Of a DNA stretch of 64,000 nt, positions 24,057 to 33,204 are shown one piece after another. The stretch's first letter is position 1, and each line of letters begins with the position of its first letter. Source of the DNA: Bog-473 sp963728845 (GTDB lineage: Bacteria; Actinomycetota; Acidimicrobiia; Acidimicrobiales; RAAP-2); NCBI GenBank assembly GCA_963728845.1, contig CAVSLS010000052.1, positions 1 to 64,000 of the forward strand. The letters run 5' to 3'. Both the position numbers and the translations under genes were made by a program. Under the pieces are notes generated by a model. That model had not been told where the DNA came from. It worked only from the letters and a program-made list of their open reading frames with translations, and did no database searches.

Positions 24057-26099
24057 GTGCAGCATCCTGGGACTCGCACGATCGCGCTCGGAGCGGCAAT
24101 CGTCCTCGTCGCCGCCGCCCTTTCCGCTGCCTCGCCGTCTCGCACATCCGCTACGACTCCGGCGGCGCTGAACGACTCCGTCTCAAACCCCGCGAGCACG
24201 TCCTCGGACTGGACGACGTATCTGGCGGGCAATGACCGTACCGGTCTCGGCACCAACGAAAGCGGATTCAATCCCACGTCCGCTTCGAATCTGCACCTTG
24301 CATGGGAGGCCTCCGACAGCGGGAGCGGGCCGGACTACGGAGTGTTCTCCCAGCCGGTCGTGTCGAACGGCGTGGTGTACTGGGGATCGTTTGACGGATA
24401 CGAGCGGGCGACCGACACGGCCGGGAACCTACTCTGGAAGACGTACCTGGGAATCACGTCCCCTTCTGGCTGTGTCGACCCTTCTTCGGCCGGCATCGAT
24501 AGCACCGCGACAGTCACGACGGACGTCCCGGTGGGGTCGGCAACGTCCGTGCTCTATGTCGGCGGTGGCGACTCGGAGGTGTACGCGTTGAACGCGGCCA
24601 CTGGCGCGATGCTCTGGTCCTACAACGTCGGCGGAAGCCCGAATACCTTCATCTGGTCCTCGCCGGCCGTGTTCGGCAACAGCGTCTACATAGGCGTCTC
24701 CTCCTTCGGTGACTGCCCGCTGGTCCAGGGCGAGCTCCTCCAGCTCAACCGGGTCACCGGTGCCCTCCAGAACACGTTCGACGTGGTTCCCAACGGTTGC
24801 ACCGGTGGCGGTGTCTGGGGCTCACCGACTGTCGACGCTGCCGCGGGCACCATTTATTTCGATTCGGGCAACCCCGGGGACTGCTCCAGCAGCGAGCCGC
24901 TCGCCCCGGCCATGATCGAGGTCAATGCATCCAACCTCAGCCTGGTCAGCTCGTGGGCGGTGCCTGCGGCACAACAAACAGACGACTCGGACTTCGGGGC
25001 CACCCCGACCCTGTTCAGCGGCCACATCGGCGGCAACCAGGAGAACCTTGTCGGTCTGATCAACAAGAACGGTATCTACTACGCCTTCGAGCGCGGCGCG
25101 CTGGCGGCGGGACCTGTTTGGACCCAGACGATCGCGATCGGCGGTGGCAATCCGCTGATCGGCAACGGCGATATTGCGTCCTCGGCGTTCGATGGAACGA
25201 CGCTGTACGTAGGCGGTGATAACACCACCAGTAGCTGTTCCGGCACCGTGAATGCACTCAATCCCTCGACCGGCACCTTCATCTGGCAGCACTGCTTCAC
25301 CGACGGAGGCTTCGTACTCGGGGGTGTCACCGTGTCTTCTGGAGGTGTCGTCGCCGTCGGTGAGGGCAACAACATCGCGCTTGTCTCAGCCGCGACCGGA
25401 GCATCCGTCAATACATACGCTGGCACTGGCCCCTTCTGGGGCCCCCCCTCCATCGCCGACGACACGCTGTACGAAGGCGACATGGCAGGCCATCTCTATG
25501 CACTCGCACCCTCGAATCGAGCACCAGCGACCAGTGTCCTGCTCCCAGCCAGTGGGGCGACTCTGTCAGGTTCGTCCTACCTTGACGCAAGCGCCTCGAA
25601 CGCCACCAGCGTCAAGTTCCTGCTCTTCGGCGGGAGCTACGGCTATTCAGCTCCAGTGGTCTGCACGGCCACGGCGACCCCCTACGGATGGTTGTGCGCC
25701 TGGAACACCACGACGGTCCCCAACGGCGCGTATACTTTGCTTTCCGAGGCCACCGGCCTTGGTGGAAGCACCTTCAGTTCGGGCGTCAACATCACGGTCA
25801 ACAACTCACTGCCGACCACCGCGGTTCTCGTCCCGTCCAATGGGGCGACGCTGTCCGGATCGACCTACCTCGATGCCTCCGCTTCGAACGCCACCAGCGT
25901 CAAGTTCCTGCTCTTTGGCGGGAGCTACGGCTATGCCGCCCCGGTGCTCTGCACCGCCACGCCTACCCCCTACGGTTGGTTGTGCGCCTGGAACACCACT
26001 TCGGTCCCCAACGGCTCATACACATTGTTGTCTGAAGCCTTCAACTCGGTTGGAAGTACATTTAGCAGTTCGGGCGTCCGCATCACGGTCAACGACTGA
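24057..26099 (+). CDS. Secreted PQQ-type beta-propeller protein with two Ig-like repeats
   Basis: A 680-residue exported protein; the GTG start at 24057 gives a signal peptide (TIALGAAIVLVAAALSAASP). Residues 50-480 carry blades of a PQQ/quinoprotein-like propeller: SNGVVYWGSFDGYERATDTA, VLYVGGGDSEVYALNAATGA, TLYVGGDNTTSSCSGTVNAL and SIADDTLYEGDMAGHLYALA. The last 190 residues are two 96-residue Ig-like units that are close copies of each other. No catalytic PQQ-dehydrogenase residues can be assigned, so it is more likely a surface binding or adhesion protein. A fragment of a related gene precedes it. No ribosome site is obvious before the GTG. Confidence 0.8.
   Translation: MQHPGTRTIALGAAIVLVAAALSAASPSRTSATTPAALNDSVSNPASTSSDWTTYLAGNDRTGLGTNESGFNPTSASNLHLAWEASDSGSGPDYGVFSQPVVSNGVVYWGSFDGYERATDTAGNLLWKTYLGITSPSGCVDPSSAGIDSTATVTTDVPVGSATSVLYVGGGDSEVYALNAATGAMLWSYNVGGSPNTFIWSSPAVFGNSVYIGVSSFGDCPLVQGELLQLNRVTGALQNTFDVVPNGCTGGGVWGSPTVDAAAGTIYFDSGNPGDCSSSEPLAPAMIEVNASNLSLVSSWAVPAAQQTDDSDFGATPTLFSGHIGGNQENLVGLINKNGIYYAFERGALAAGPVWTQTIAIGGGNPLIGNGDIASSAFDGTTLYVGGDNTTSSCSGTVNALNPSTGTFIWQHCFTDGGFVLGGVTVSSGGVVAVGEGNNIALVSAATGASVNTYAGTGPFWGPPSIADDTLYEGDMAGHLYALAPSNRAPATSVLLPASGATLSGSSYLDASASNATSVKFLLFGGSYGYSAPVVCTATATPYGWLCAWNTTTVPNGAYTLLSEATGLGGSTFSSGVNITVNNSLPTTAVLVPSNGATLSGSTYLDASASNATSVKFLLFGGSYGYAAPVLCTATPTPYGWLCAWNTTSVPNGSYTLLSEAFNSVGSTFSSSGVRITVND
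25524..26096 (+). repeat. Two tandem 288-bp repeats encoding Ig-like units
   Basis: Unit 1 begins at 25524 and unit 2 at 25812, a period of 288 bases (96 codons). Long stretches are identical at protein level, for example YLDASASNATSVKFLLFGGS and GATLSGS. The near identity suggests recent duplication or conversion. Confidence 0.8.
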
Positions 26100-26289
26100 T
26101 CGGCAGGTCGATCCCGTTCCAGCAACGGACTCCGCTTGACACAAACAGGTACTGCCCCCGTTCGCCGGAGGGATAGCCTGAGTAGAGCGTGGCAATCTCA
26201 GCAGCACAGGTCCAGCGAATAGTCGGGCTCCGAGGTCGGCTGCACCCCGGTGTCCCGGACCACTTAGGCCACCCGGGGCGGCTCTCGGG

Positions 26290-26607
26290 GTGAGAACGAC
26301 GAGGGAGCAGAATTACAAGGGACCTGTAGAGGTTTGGGTCGATGGCGCCCAGAAGTTCGAGGCGGATGTCCATCTGACCAAACGCCAAAGCGTGGAGGAG
26401 AACCAAACGTTGGTCGGTACCGAATCCGTGGTGTTATCGACGACGTGGGATGGTCGGTTCCACGGGCTGGCCCAGGAGGACTTGCGGAGCCTACAGGCAG
26501 TCGGAGCATTCGAGCTGAGCCTGCCCGGCGATCGTAAGGGTCGAGCCGTGCTCCCCAACGATAGGGACCTCGCCTACCTTCAAGGTCTCGGCGACCCACC
26601 GTTCTGA
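26290..26607 (+). CDS. Small protein of unknown function
   Basis: A 105-residue protein from GTG 26290. It contains YKGPVEVWVDGAQKFEADVH, STTWDGRFHG and GAFELSLPGDRKGRAVL. The alternating strand pattern ending in an R-G-R-A-V-L-type segment loosely resembles DUF4873-like beta domains, but I cannot confirm that. GGGG just before the GTG is a weak ribosome site. It has no signal peptide and is likely cytoplasmic. Confidence 0.55.
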   Translation: MRTTREQNYKGPVEVWVDGAQKFEADVHLTKRQSVEENQTLVGTESVVLSTTWDGRFHGLAQEDLRSLQAVGAFELSLPGDRKGRAVLPNDRDLAYLQGLGDPPF

Positions 26608-26772
26608 ACTAGGCCGCCGCTCTGAGCTGTAATCGGCCCCTCAGGAGTTCCGGCGTACTGAGTGAGCCAAACGCCCTTCGGACACCCAGTCTCACCTGCC
26701 CCCGTGCGCCGGATGAGGACACACCGCCGTTCTCCCTCTTCACTTCCACGAAGCATCAATACGCTTAACCGG

Positions 26773-26934
26773 GTGCCGAAGAATCCGTACGACCCCGCGG
26801 TTGCTGAGGAGGCACACAGACGAGCGAACGCTCACAGAGGAGAGTATTTGGCCGAGATGCAGGTCCTGGAAGGACACATCGACGCGCCCGAAGCGTCATC
26901 CGCCACCTCCAAGGGTGCTCAGGCGCGTGCGTGA
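26773..26934 (+). CDS. Possible very small protein
   Basis: A 53-codon frame from GTG 26773 reads VPKNPYDPAVAEEAHRRANA, then HRGEYLAEMQVLEGHIDAPE. The helix-like composition and lack of Pro/Arg runs set it apart from random frames in this DNA. There is no ribosome site and no known family. The rest of 26608-27186 shows nothing supportable. Confidence 0.25.
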   Translation: MPKNPYDPAVAEEAHRRANAHRGEYLAEMQVLEGHIDAPEASSATSKGAQARA

Positions 26935-27186
26935 GCATCGTTGGAGGTGCATCTGGTCCCCACACGGCGGTCGTGAGATCTCACACGCCCACGGCTTCGC
27001 ATCGCTGACCCAGAGGCGCAAAAGGCCGAGCGGGGTCCACCGCTCAAGATTCCTCGCCCGGTTATCGTCACCTACCGGTTGATGTGATCGACCCACCCGC
27101 CGTCAACGAGGCACCGGCCCAGACACCAGGCTGCGCGGGCCATGCCAAGACGCGGTCGAGCGCGGTCAGCGGCTAGGAAGGGCTAG

Positions 27187-29326
27187 GTGGCTCAGATAAG
27201 TCGACGAAGCGACATCCAGGGTCTCCGGGCGGTCGCGATCCTCGCCGTCGTCGCCTACCACGCTGGCCTACCGGTGCCCGGGGGCTACGTGGGCGTCGAC
27301 GTTTTCTTCGTCATCTCCGGATACCTGATCACCCAGCTACTTTGGGGCGAGCTCGCCGCCGGTGGCCGCCTTTCTTTCGCGGGCTTCTACGCGCGTCGGG
27401 CCCGCCGCCTTCTACCGTCGGCCGTGCTGGTGATCTTGGTAACCGTCGTGGCCTCGGTCGCCGTGCTCGGTCCCCTCGAGGCGAAAGCGGTCGCCAAAGA
27501 CGCCGTGGCGTGTGCCCTCTACGTGGGCAATTATCGATTCGCCTTTCAAGCTACCAACTATCTCAACGCACATGGCGCAGTGTCGCCCCTGCAGAACTAC
27601 TGGTCGCTCGGCGTAGAGGAGCAGTTTTACCTTGTCTGGCCGGCGCTGCTCCTCGCCGCCTCGCTCATCGGCCGTCGTCACCGAGGCCGCCACCGACCAA
27701 CCTCGACAGACGGAGCTCGCTGGGCCGTTATCGGCGCCATGGCCGTCGTCGGAGCCCTCTCATTTTGGATGTGCGTCTCTTTGACGCACACGGACGAGCC
27801 CTGGGCCTTCTTCTCACTGCCCACGAGGGCGTGGGAACTTGCGGTGGGCGGACTCCTTGCGCTCGCAGTACCCCTCGTTCGACGGGTCCCGGCGTGGGCT
27901 CTGGGGGCCATCGGCTGGGCCGGTCTCGGCGCCGTGGCATGGTCGCTTGTCGCCTTCGGTCCACAAACACCCTTCCCAGGGGCGGCCGCACTTGTCCCGG
28001 TGACGGGCACCGGAGCGGCGCTCGTCGCAGGCACCCGCAATCTGACAGCCGGGCCGGCGCGTCTGCTCGGTCTGGCTCCCCTGCAGCCGATAGGCGCCGT
28101 CTCCTACACTTGGTACCTCTGGCATTGGCCGGCGCTCGTGCTTGCTCCCTACGTCGTGGGGCACCGTCTCGGACTCACGCAGAACCTGGCTGTCTGCCTG
28201 TTCAGCCTGCTCCTGGCGGCTCTGACCACCGTCCTTCTCGAGCAGCCGGTCCGGCGATCACCATGGCTCACGGCTCGCACCATGCGCAGCCTCGTCGCCG
28301 GCGGAGCGCTCAGTCTCGTCGCCGCGTTCGCGGCTGTGGCGATCGTGGCGGCGGTGCCGCCGCCGGTGGGCAGTGGTCACGCCACCGCCTCACGACTGGC
28401 GACAAACCACATCGCTACCGGCGGCTCGTCGTCCACGAGTTCGTCAGCGGTGACAACGGCCGACTCTATCGACGCGCAGGTCAACCGACTGATATACGAG
28501 TCGCTTGCCAACTCACAAGTGCCTGCATCGCTCACCCCATCGCTCGCCGACGCTGCGGCTGACACCCCAGTGCCGTTCAACGACGGCTGCTTCGACGGCT
28601 TCACCGACGCTGTCCGTCCACCCATGTCTGTACGGGGACGCGACGTCCTCACGCACTATCGTGCTCTTCGGAGACTCGCATGCCCTCATGTGGTTCCCGG
28701 CCATTGAACACCTCGCCAGTGAGAAGCACGACGCCCTCGTCGTCATGGCCAAGGCGACGTGCCCACCCATCGACATCACCATCTTCAGTCCTGAGCTTGG
28801 ACGTGCCTACACCGAGTGCAACGAGTGGCATGCCGCCGAACTCCAGCGCATGACTGCGCTGCGCCCCGCCGTCGTCATCCTCGGGTTCTCTCGCGAGTAT
28901 GGCATCGCCGACGATCATGTCGTCGTCGACGGGCCTGCGTGGCTGTCTGGGCTGGACGAAATGATCACCACGGTCGAGCGGGACACCGGTGCGCGGGTGG
29001 TGCTCTTGGGCGACGACCCTTACCCTCAGCAGTCGGTGCCCGATTGCCTCAGCCAGCACCTGGACGACACGCCGGCGTGTGCGATTCCGAAGCACTATCC
29101 CTACTACAACCCCGGCGGAATCGCGGAGGAAGAGGCCGTTGCCGCTTCGACAGGTGCCGGCTATGTGGACACGGACCCGTGGTTCTGCATTTCGTCGACC
29201 TGCAGCGTGATAATGGGGAATGTGCTGATCTACCGCGACGACAATCACATCACCGCCACTTACGCCAACTGGCTCACCCCGGTGATCGGTGCTCACCTGA
29301 ACGCCGCAACCGATGGCGCGTTCTGA
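27187..29326 (+). pseudogene. Acyltransferase-3 / SGNH fusion (OafA-like), one frameshift
   Basis: From GTG 27187 the first 370 residues are an integral-membrane acyltransferase_3 domain: DIQGLRAVAILAVVAYHAGL with the catalytic His, GGYVGVDVFFVISGYLI, FYARRARRLLPSAV, and YWSLGVEEQFYLVWP. After a linker comes an extracytoplasmic SGNH hydrolase domain: IVLFGDSHALMWFPA (GDS) and a final DDNHITATYANWL (DxxH). A single frame change near 28620-28640, between GCFDGFTDAV and CLYGDATSS, separates the halves. Such proteins O-acetylate surface polysaccharides, LPS or peptidoglycan. If the break is a sequencing error the product is about 710 residues and functional. It fits the glycan theme of the window. 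Confidence 0.85.
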
Positions 29327-29606
29327 CGAACTTTTGTAGAGCGGTATTGATGGTTGGCATGCCTTGGGGGGTTGGCCTGGCATGCCCGAGATGGCACAGG
29401 CCTTCCCGGTGCAGGAGGCCGACATGGTGTGGCCCATCACTCGCGCCAAGGCCAAGATCAAGGAGGCGAAGCTCGTTCAGTCATTCGCACTCCTCGGTGA
29501 TGATGCATCTCGGCGTCAACTTGCTTGCCCTGGCCCAGCGGGACGAGCCCTGGTCGCCAAGGCCCACACGGTGCGGTCGTTGTCTCGATCCGCCTGCGGT
29601 CGACCT

Positions 29607-31048
29607 TCATCCCTTGTTGGGCAGCGGCGTCCAGCTTTGCACGACGACCCAACAGACTCCTGCCGCGGGCGCCGGAGGTTTGCCACGCTTGCACTGGCTC
29701 GTCGGTGGGTGATTGTCATGGACCTCGACCACCCGGTACTCCGTTGGACCATAGAACTTGTCCGACCCGTAGGTCAGGACGGGTGAGTAACCGCCCGGGA
29801 AATTGGTGATGCGTGACATTGCTTCAACGAAGGTCCGCCGATTGAGGTTCTTGCCCGCCATGGTCGCCGCCAGGGCGAAAAGGCGGATCTCTTGACACCA
29901 ACCCTGAACCGGCCCCTGCTCCTCGATATCGTCGTTGATGTTGCCCTTGGGGATCTGGGGGTAGGCCTTGTGCCAGACATCCCAACAGCTCCGCACCCCC
30001 GGGTCGTATCCACCTTGTGACTCTGGGACCGGAAGGTCGATCCCACCGAGCGTCTCTGCGGTGACACCCTCCTGGTCGTTGAGCGCCTTCTCGTAGGGGA
30101 TAGGGATAAGCCCGAGAGCAATCTCAACTTCTGACTGGTAGTCACTGAGGAGCAGCTTGGGGAAGTAGTCCTGTGAAGTCTCAGCGCCGATGTACGGGGT
30201 GAATGCGTTCTCGGGCAGGAGGGGAATTACCGATTGGATCCCCGCCGCCTTGAGCCGTTCAACGGCCAGCGTGGCGTCCGAGTCGGTACTGGCGGTCTCA
30301 CCCAGGGCCGCCGTAATCGTCACCACCTGGGAACAACACCGATTGCCTTCAGATCCGGCAAGAGGTAGGAGTTGAGCGCACCCTGGTCGCTGGCCTGGTC
30401 CGAGACCACGACACCGACCTTCTTGCCGTGGCCAAGGCGACCCGAGCTCAGGCCCCAACTCACGGTGGCCGCGAGAATGGGTGCGTCATCCGCCCCCGTC
30501 CACCATAGGTACGGGGAACCGAGATCCGTCCAGTTGGTAGTCGTCGTCCACTGAGAGAGCATCGGCGTGTGACCTTCTCGGGTCACACAGAGCTCATTGA
30601 CCCCTTCCCATGTTCCGAGCCCATCGAGAACGGCGAACACGGGCGGGTTGGCCCTCGGTCCACTGTTTGCACAGCGATCGCTGCTCGTCCACGTTCGTGG
30701 GGTCAAAGCTCACGATCATCGGGTTGATCTTCCGACCGTGTATCCCGCCTGCATCGTTGATCTGGTTCACAAAGAGGTGAATGGCCTTCGACTGTTCGCC
30801 GTATTCGGCGTCCGACTCGATTTCGAACTCACCTTCGATGCTGCTGAACGAGATGATCGGGAAGACCACACTGATGGCACTTGCCGAGATACCCCGCGGC
30901 TTGTGCTGGCCTTGGTGACGGGAGTCGGGGCGCTGGTGGCACCCGATGGCGCTGCGACGCCCAACGTCACCGTGCTCCCAAGGACGGCGACGGCTCCCCC
31001 GGTTCCCAGCAGTCTTCGCATTGCTCCCGACTTGCCCCAGCGTCGCAT
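29607..31048 (-). pseudogene. Branched-chain-amino-acid-type periplasmic binding protein, frameshifted
   Basis: The start ATG at 31048 has GGAGGTGGCG upstream and gives a signal peptide (RRLLGTGGAVAVLGSTVTLG, VAAPSGA). Type I binding-protein segments follow in changing frames: AIHLFVNQINDAGGIHGRKI, FAVLDGLGTWEGVNELCVTR, KVGVVVSDQASDQGALNSYL, TLAVERLKAAGIQSVIPLLP and ATMAGKNLNRRTFVEAMSRI near the end. About three frame changes (near 30840, 30650 and 30330) interrupt it. Similar proteins feed ABC importers of amino acids, amides or aromatic acids. No permease or ATPase genes are adjacent, so it is an orphan. Confidence 0.75.
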
Positions 31049-31323
31049 CGCCACCTCCCCTAGTGCGCCGTTCGAACCGCGGATCGGAAAGGGTATCGCT
31101 GGTGGGACAGACAATGAGAGCATCCGTCACCTGAATCCCTGATGCCGTCGGCCACACACCAGTCGTTGACGTTTCAGGCCGTGCCCGACAAAGCGACTTG
31201 AAACTGCCCCGTCTCGAAGAATGGCACCTCCTCCCGACTGCGTGGTGGGACGTTGTGGTGAAGGAAGTTTGGGAATGGGCGTGGGCGCTGCCCCTCCACG
31301 AGCCGGGTGGATTCCGCCCCGTG

Positions 31324-31779
31324 CTACCCGGGCATCTCGCCCATGCGCTTCTGCATTTCCTCGGGCGAGACGTCCTCCACGTGGGTGGCGATGCTCCAAC
31401 GATGGCCGTAGGGATCCTCGAACTCGCCGCCCCGGTCCCCGTAAAACTTGTCCTCCACCGGCCGGAGAACCGTGGCGCCAGCACTGATGGCTCGATCAAA
31501 CGTGACATCGACGTCCTCGACGTAGACGTGGATGGTTACCGGCGAGCCGCCCACGGATCTCGGTCCGCGAGCTCCCATGTCCGGGAACTCGTCCGCCAGC
31601 ATGATCACAGAGTTCCCGATGGTCAGCTCGGCGTGGCCAATCTTGCCGTCGGGGCCAGGCATCGTCATCCTCTCCTTGGCGCCAAGGATGGAGGCATAGA
31701 AGTCGATGGCCGCCTTGGCGCCGTCGATGTATAGGTATGGGGTTACGCGGGGGTATCCGTCAGGGATCGGTTTCGCCAT
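31324..31779 (-). CDS. VOC-family protein (PhnB-like glyoxalase fold)
   Basis: A 151-residue protein with PRVTPYLYIDGAKAAIDFYA, ILGAKERMTMPGPDGKIGHA, TIHVYVEDVDVTFDRAISAG and FYGDRGGEFEDPYGHRWSIA. These are the paired beta-alpha-beta-beta-beta modules of the VOC superfamily, closest to PhnB/YdcA-type proteins. His and Glu metal-ligand candidates are in GHAE and GEFEDPYGH. GGAGGAAGGATT before the ATG is an excellent ribosome site. The last residues (EDVSPEEMQKRMGEM) form a helix seen in many family members. The role is unknown, often linked to resistance or detoxification. It lies just upstream of the frameshifted binding protein in the same direction. Confidence 0.9.
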   Translation of the reverse strand: MAKPIPDGYPRVTPYLYIDGAKAAIDFYASILGAKERMTMPGPDGKIGHAELTIGNSVIMLADEFPDMGARGPRSVGGSPVTIHVYVEDVDVTFDRAISAGATVLRPVEDKFYGDRGGEFEDPYGHRWSIATHVEDVSPEEMQKRMGEMPG

Positions 31780-32517
31780 AATCCTTCCTCCAGTCCGAAG
31801 CCGAACACGTGTTCACACCATATCCGGGCTACCGCTGTGCGCGGCGGAGTCGACTCCGTGAGCCCCGGCAACCCTGCTTCCACCGTCGGACGACGTCTGC
31901 TTCGGACCAAGTGCGAATTACCTTCAAGTCGGTAGACCCTTACATTCCGCGATCAGAGATCGTCGGAGTTCTTCAGTGGTGCGCTCATAACGAGCGTTCT
32001 GGGTGATCCCCGTCGATCTAGAACCCACACCATATCGGCACGGATTGGTCAGGAGTCCCTGCGTTCGTCGTCTGGCATCGCCGGGTGCCGATGCAGCCAA
32101 CACAGTCCTGAGTGGTGGGTCGTCCAGTTCCTGCACCGCCGCCGCCCTCCGCGAGCCTCAGTGAAGGGCACGAAGACGTAGGCGTGGCACTGTTCGCTCA
32201 TCGGGCCACCTCAATCGCGACACTTATCGAGACCTCGAACCCGACCAACTTTACAAGCGACCGTAGCCTCAGACCCGACCGCTGGTTGAGCGTCACCATC
32301 CCGGTGGATGTGAGCACCCTGACCTACGAGCGCTGGCGCCTCGCTCAGTAACGGCGTCTCCCCCACGAGCCAGAGTTGAGCACGCCCCCCAAGCGGTGCC
32401 AGCCACCGGCGTTCGAGTGCACATAGATCCGCGAAGTCATCGAACAGCAATGGGATCCCAAGGCTGTCGCCAGGCACCTCAGAGTTCGGATTTAGAACCA
32501 CGAAGCATTCTTGCCAC
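31780..32517. other. 740 bp without a supportable gene
   Basis: Only short frames without ribosome sites or family patterns occur on either strand. Composition is slightly less GC-rich than in flanking genes. I see no repeats, tRNA or hairpins that stand out. Confidence 0.4.
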
Positions 32518-32811
32518 ATGAAACTCGTCATCTTGGAGTCGTGTCACAGCACATGGATCTTTGATTCCCACCAGATGCGCTTCTGTCGAATCCTGAAGGG
32601 GATCGAACTCCGACAGCGGCGCATTTCGACGGAGTGGCGCACATACTGGGATCTGGAGATCGATCCACACAGTCAGTTCTTCACCGTCTACCTCAATGAA
32701 GCCCGAACACGGCTCATCCGGTCGTCTCGGCACTCGCAGGATTGCCTGAAGTGTGAAGGAAATCCCACGATCGAGCTATCACTGGAGGACATCAAACGCG
32801 CCGTTGCATAG
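32518..32811 (+). CDS. Conserved-looking small protein, possible metal-binding C-terminus
   Basis: A 97-residue protein: MKLVILESCHSTWIFDSHQM, RISTEWRTYWDLEIDPHSQF and FTVYLNEARTRLIRSSRHSQ, then DCLKCEGNPTIELSLEDIKR. The balanced composition, regular strand/helix alternation and CxxC (CLKC) make it look genuine although the family is unknown to me. It is unusually low in GC for this genome, which may indicate transfer. It stands alone between two gene-free stretches. Confidence 0.65.
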   Translation: MKLVILESCHSTWIFDSHQMRFCRILKGIELRQRRISTEWRTYWDLEIDPHSQFFTVYLNEARTRLIRSSRHSQDCLKCEGNPTIELSLEDIKRAVA

Positions 32812-33204
32812 AACGGTGACTCCCAGGGTGGGCGCGATGATCCCAGCTGGGGCGCAGTTCCGGCGCCGGCAATGCAAATGCCAGTCAGTCGTTCCGAGTT
32901 TCGAGGTACGTGTCGGGAACTTGGAAGCTGGGGTTAGTGGTCGAACAGGTTTGTTAGATCTCCGACGGATTGGCTGGACGCCGCTTCATGACCGGTCGTT
33001 CGGAGAACCGAACGCCCCTGACAGTCCGGTGATAGCCGCAGTCCTTGCAAGTCCGTTGGTAGAGCCGGTGAAGAGCGATGACTCTCACAGTTCTGATCCT
33101 CCCACCTTCACGACGGCCAAAGCAGGGCTTCTTTGGCTCACACGGCGGCCGGAATATTCAGTCCGATCAGCCCAGCTGGCAGGAAGGAGTGCGCTGCGGT
33201 CTCC
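32812..33204. other. 390 bp without a supportable gene
   Basis: No frame on either strand carries a recognisable pattern, and I see no repeat or hairpin here. It separates the small protein gene from the 3' end of the phosphoesterase gene. Confidence 0.4.

Noticed and set aside
29340..29400. GGCATGCC palindrome repeated twice
   Set aside because: Eight-base GC palindromes are frequent in such DNA, and no further structure supports a site.
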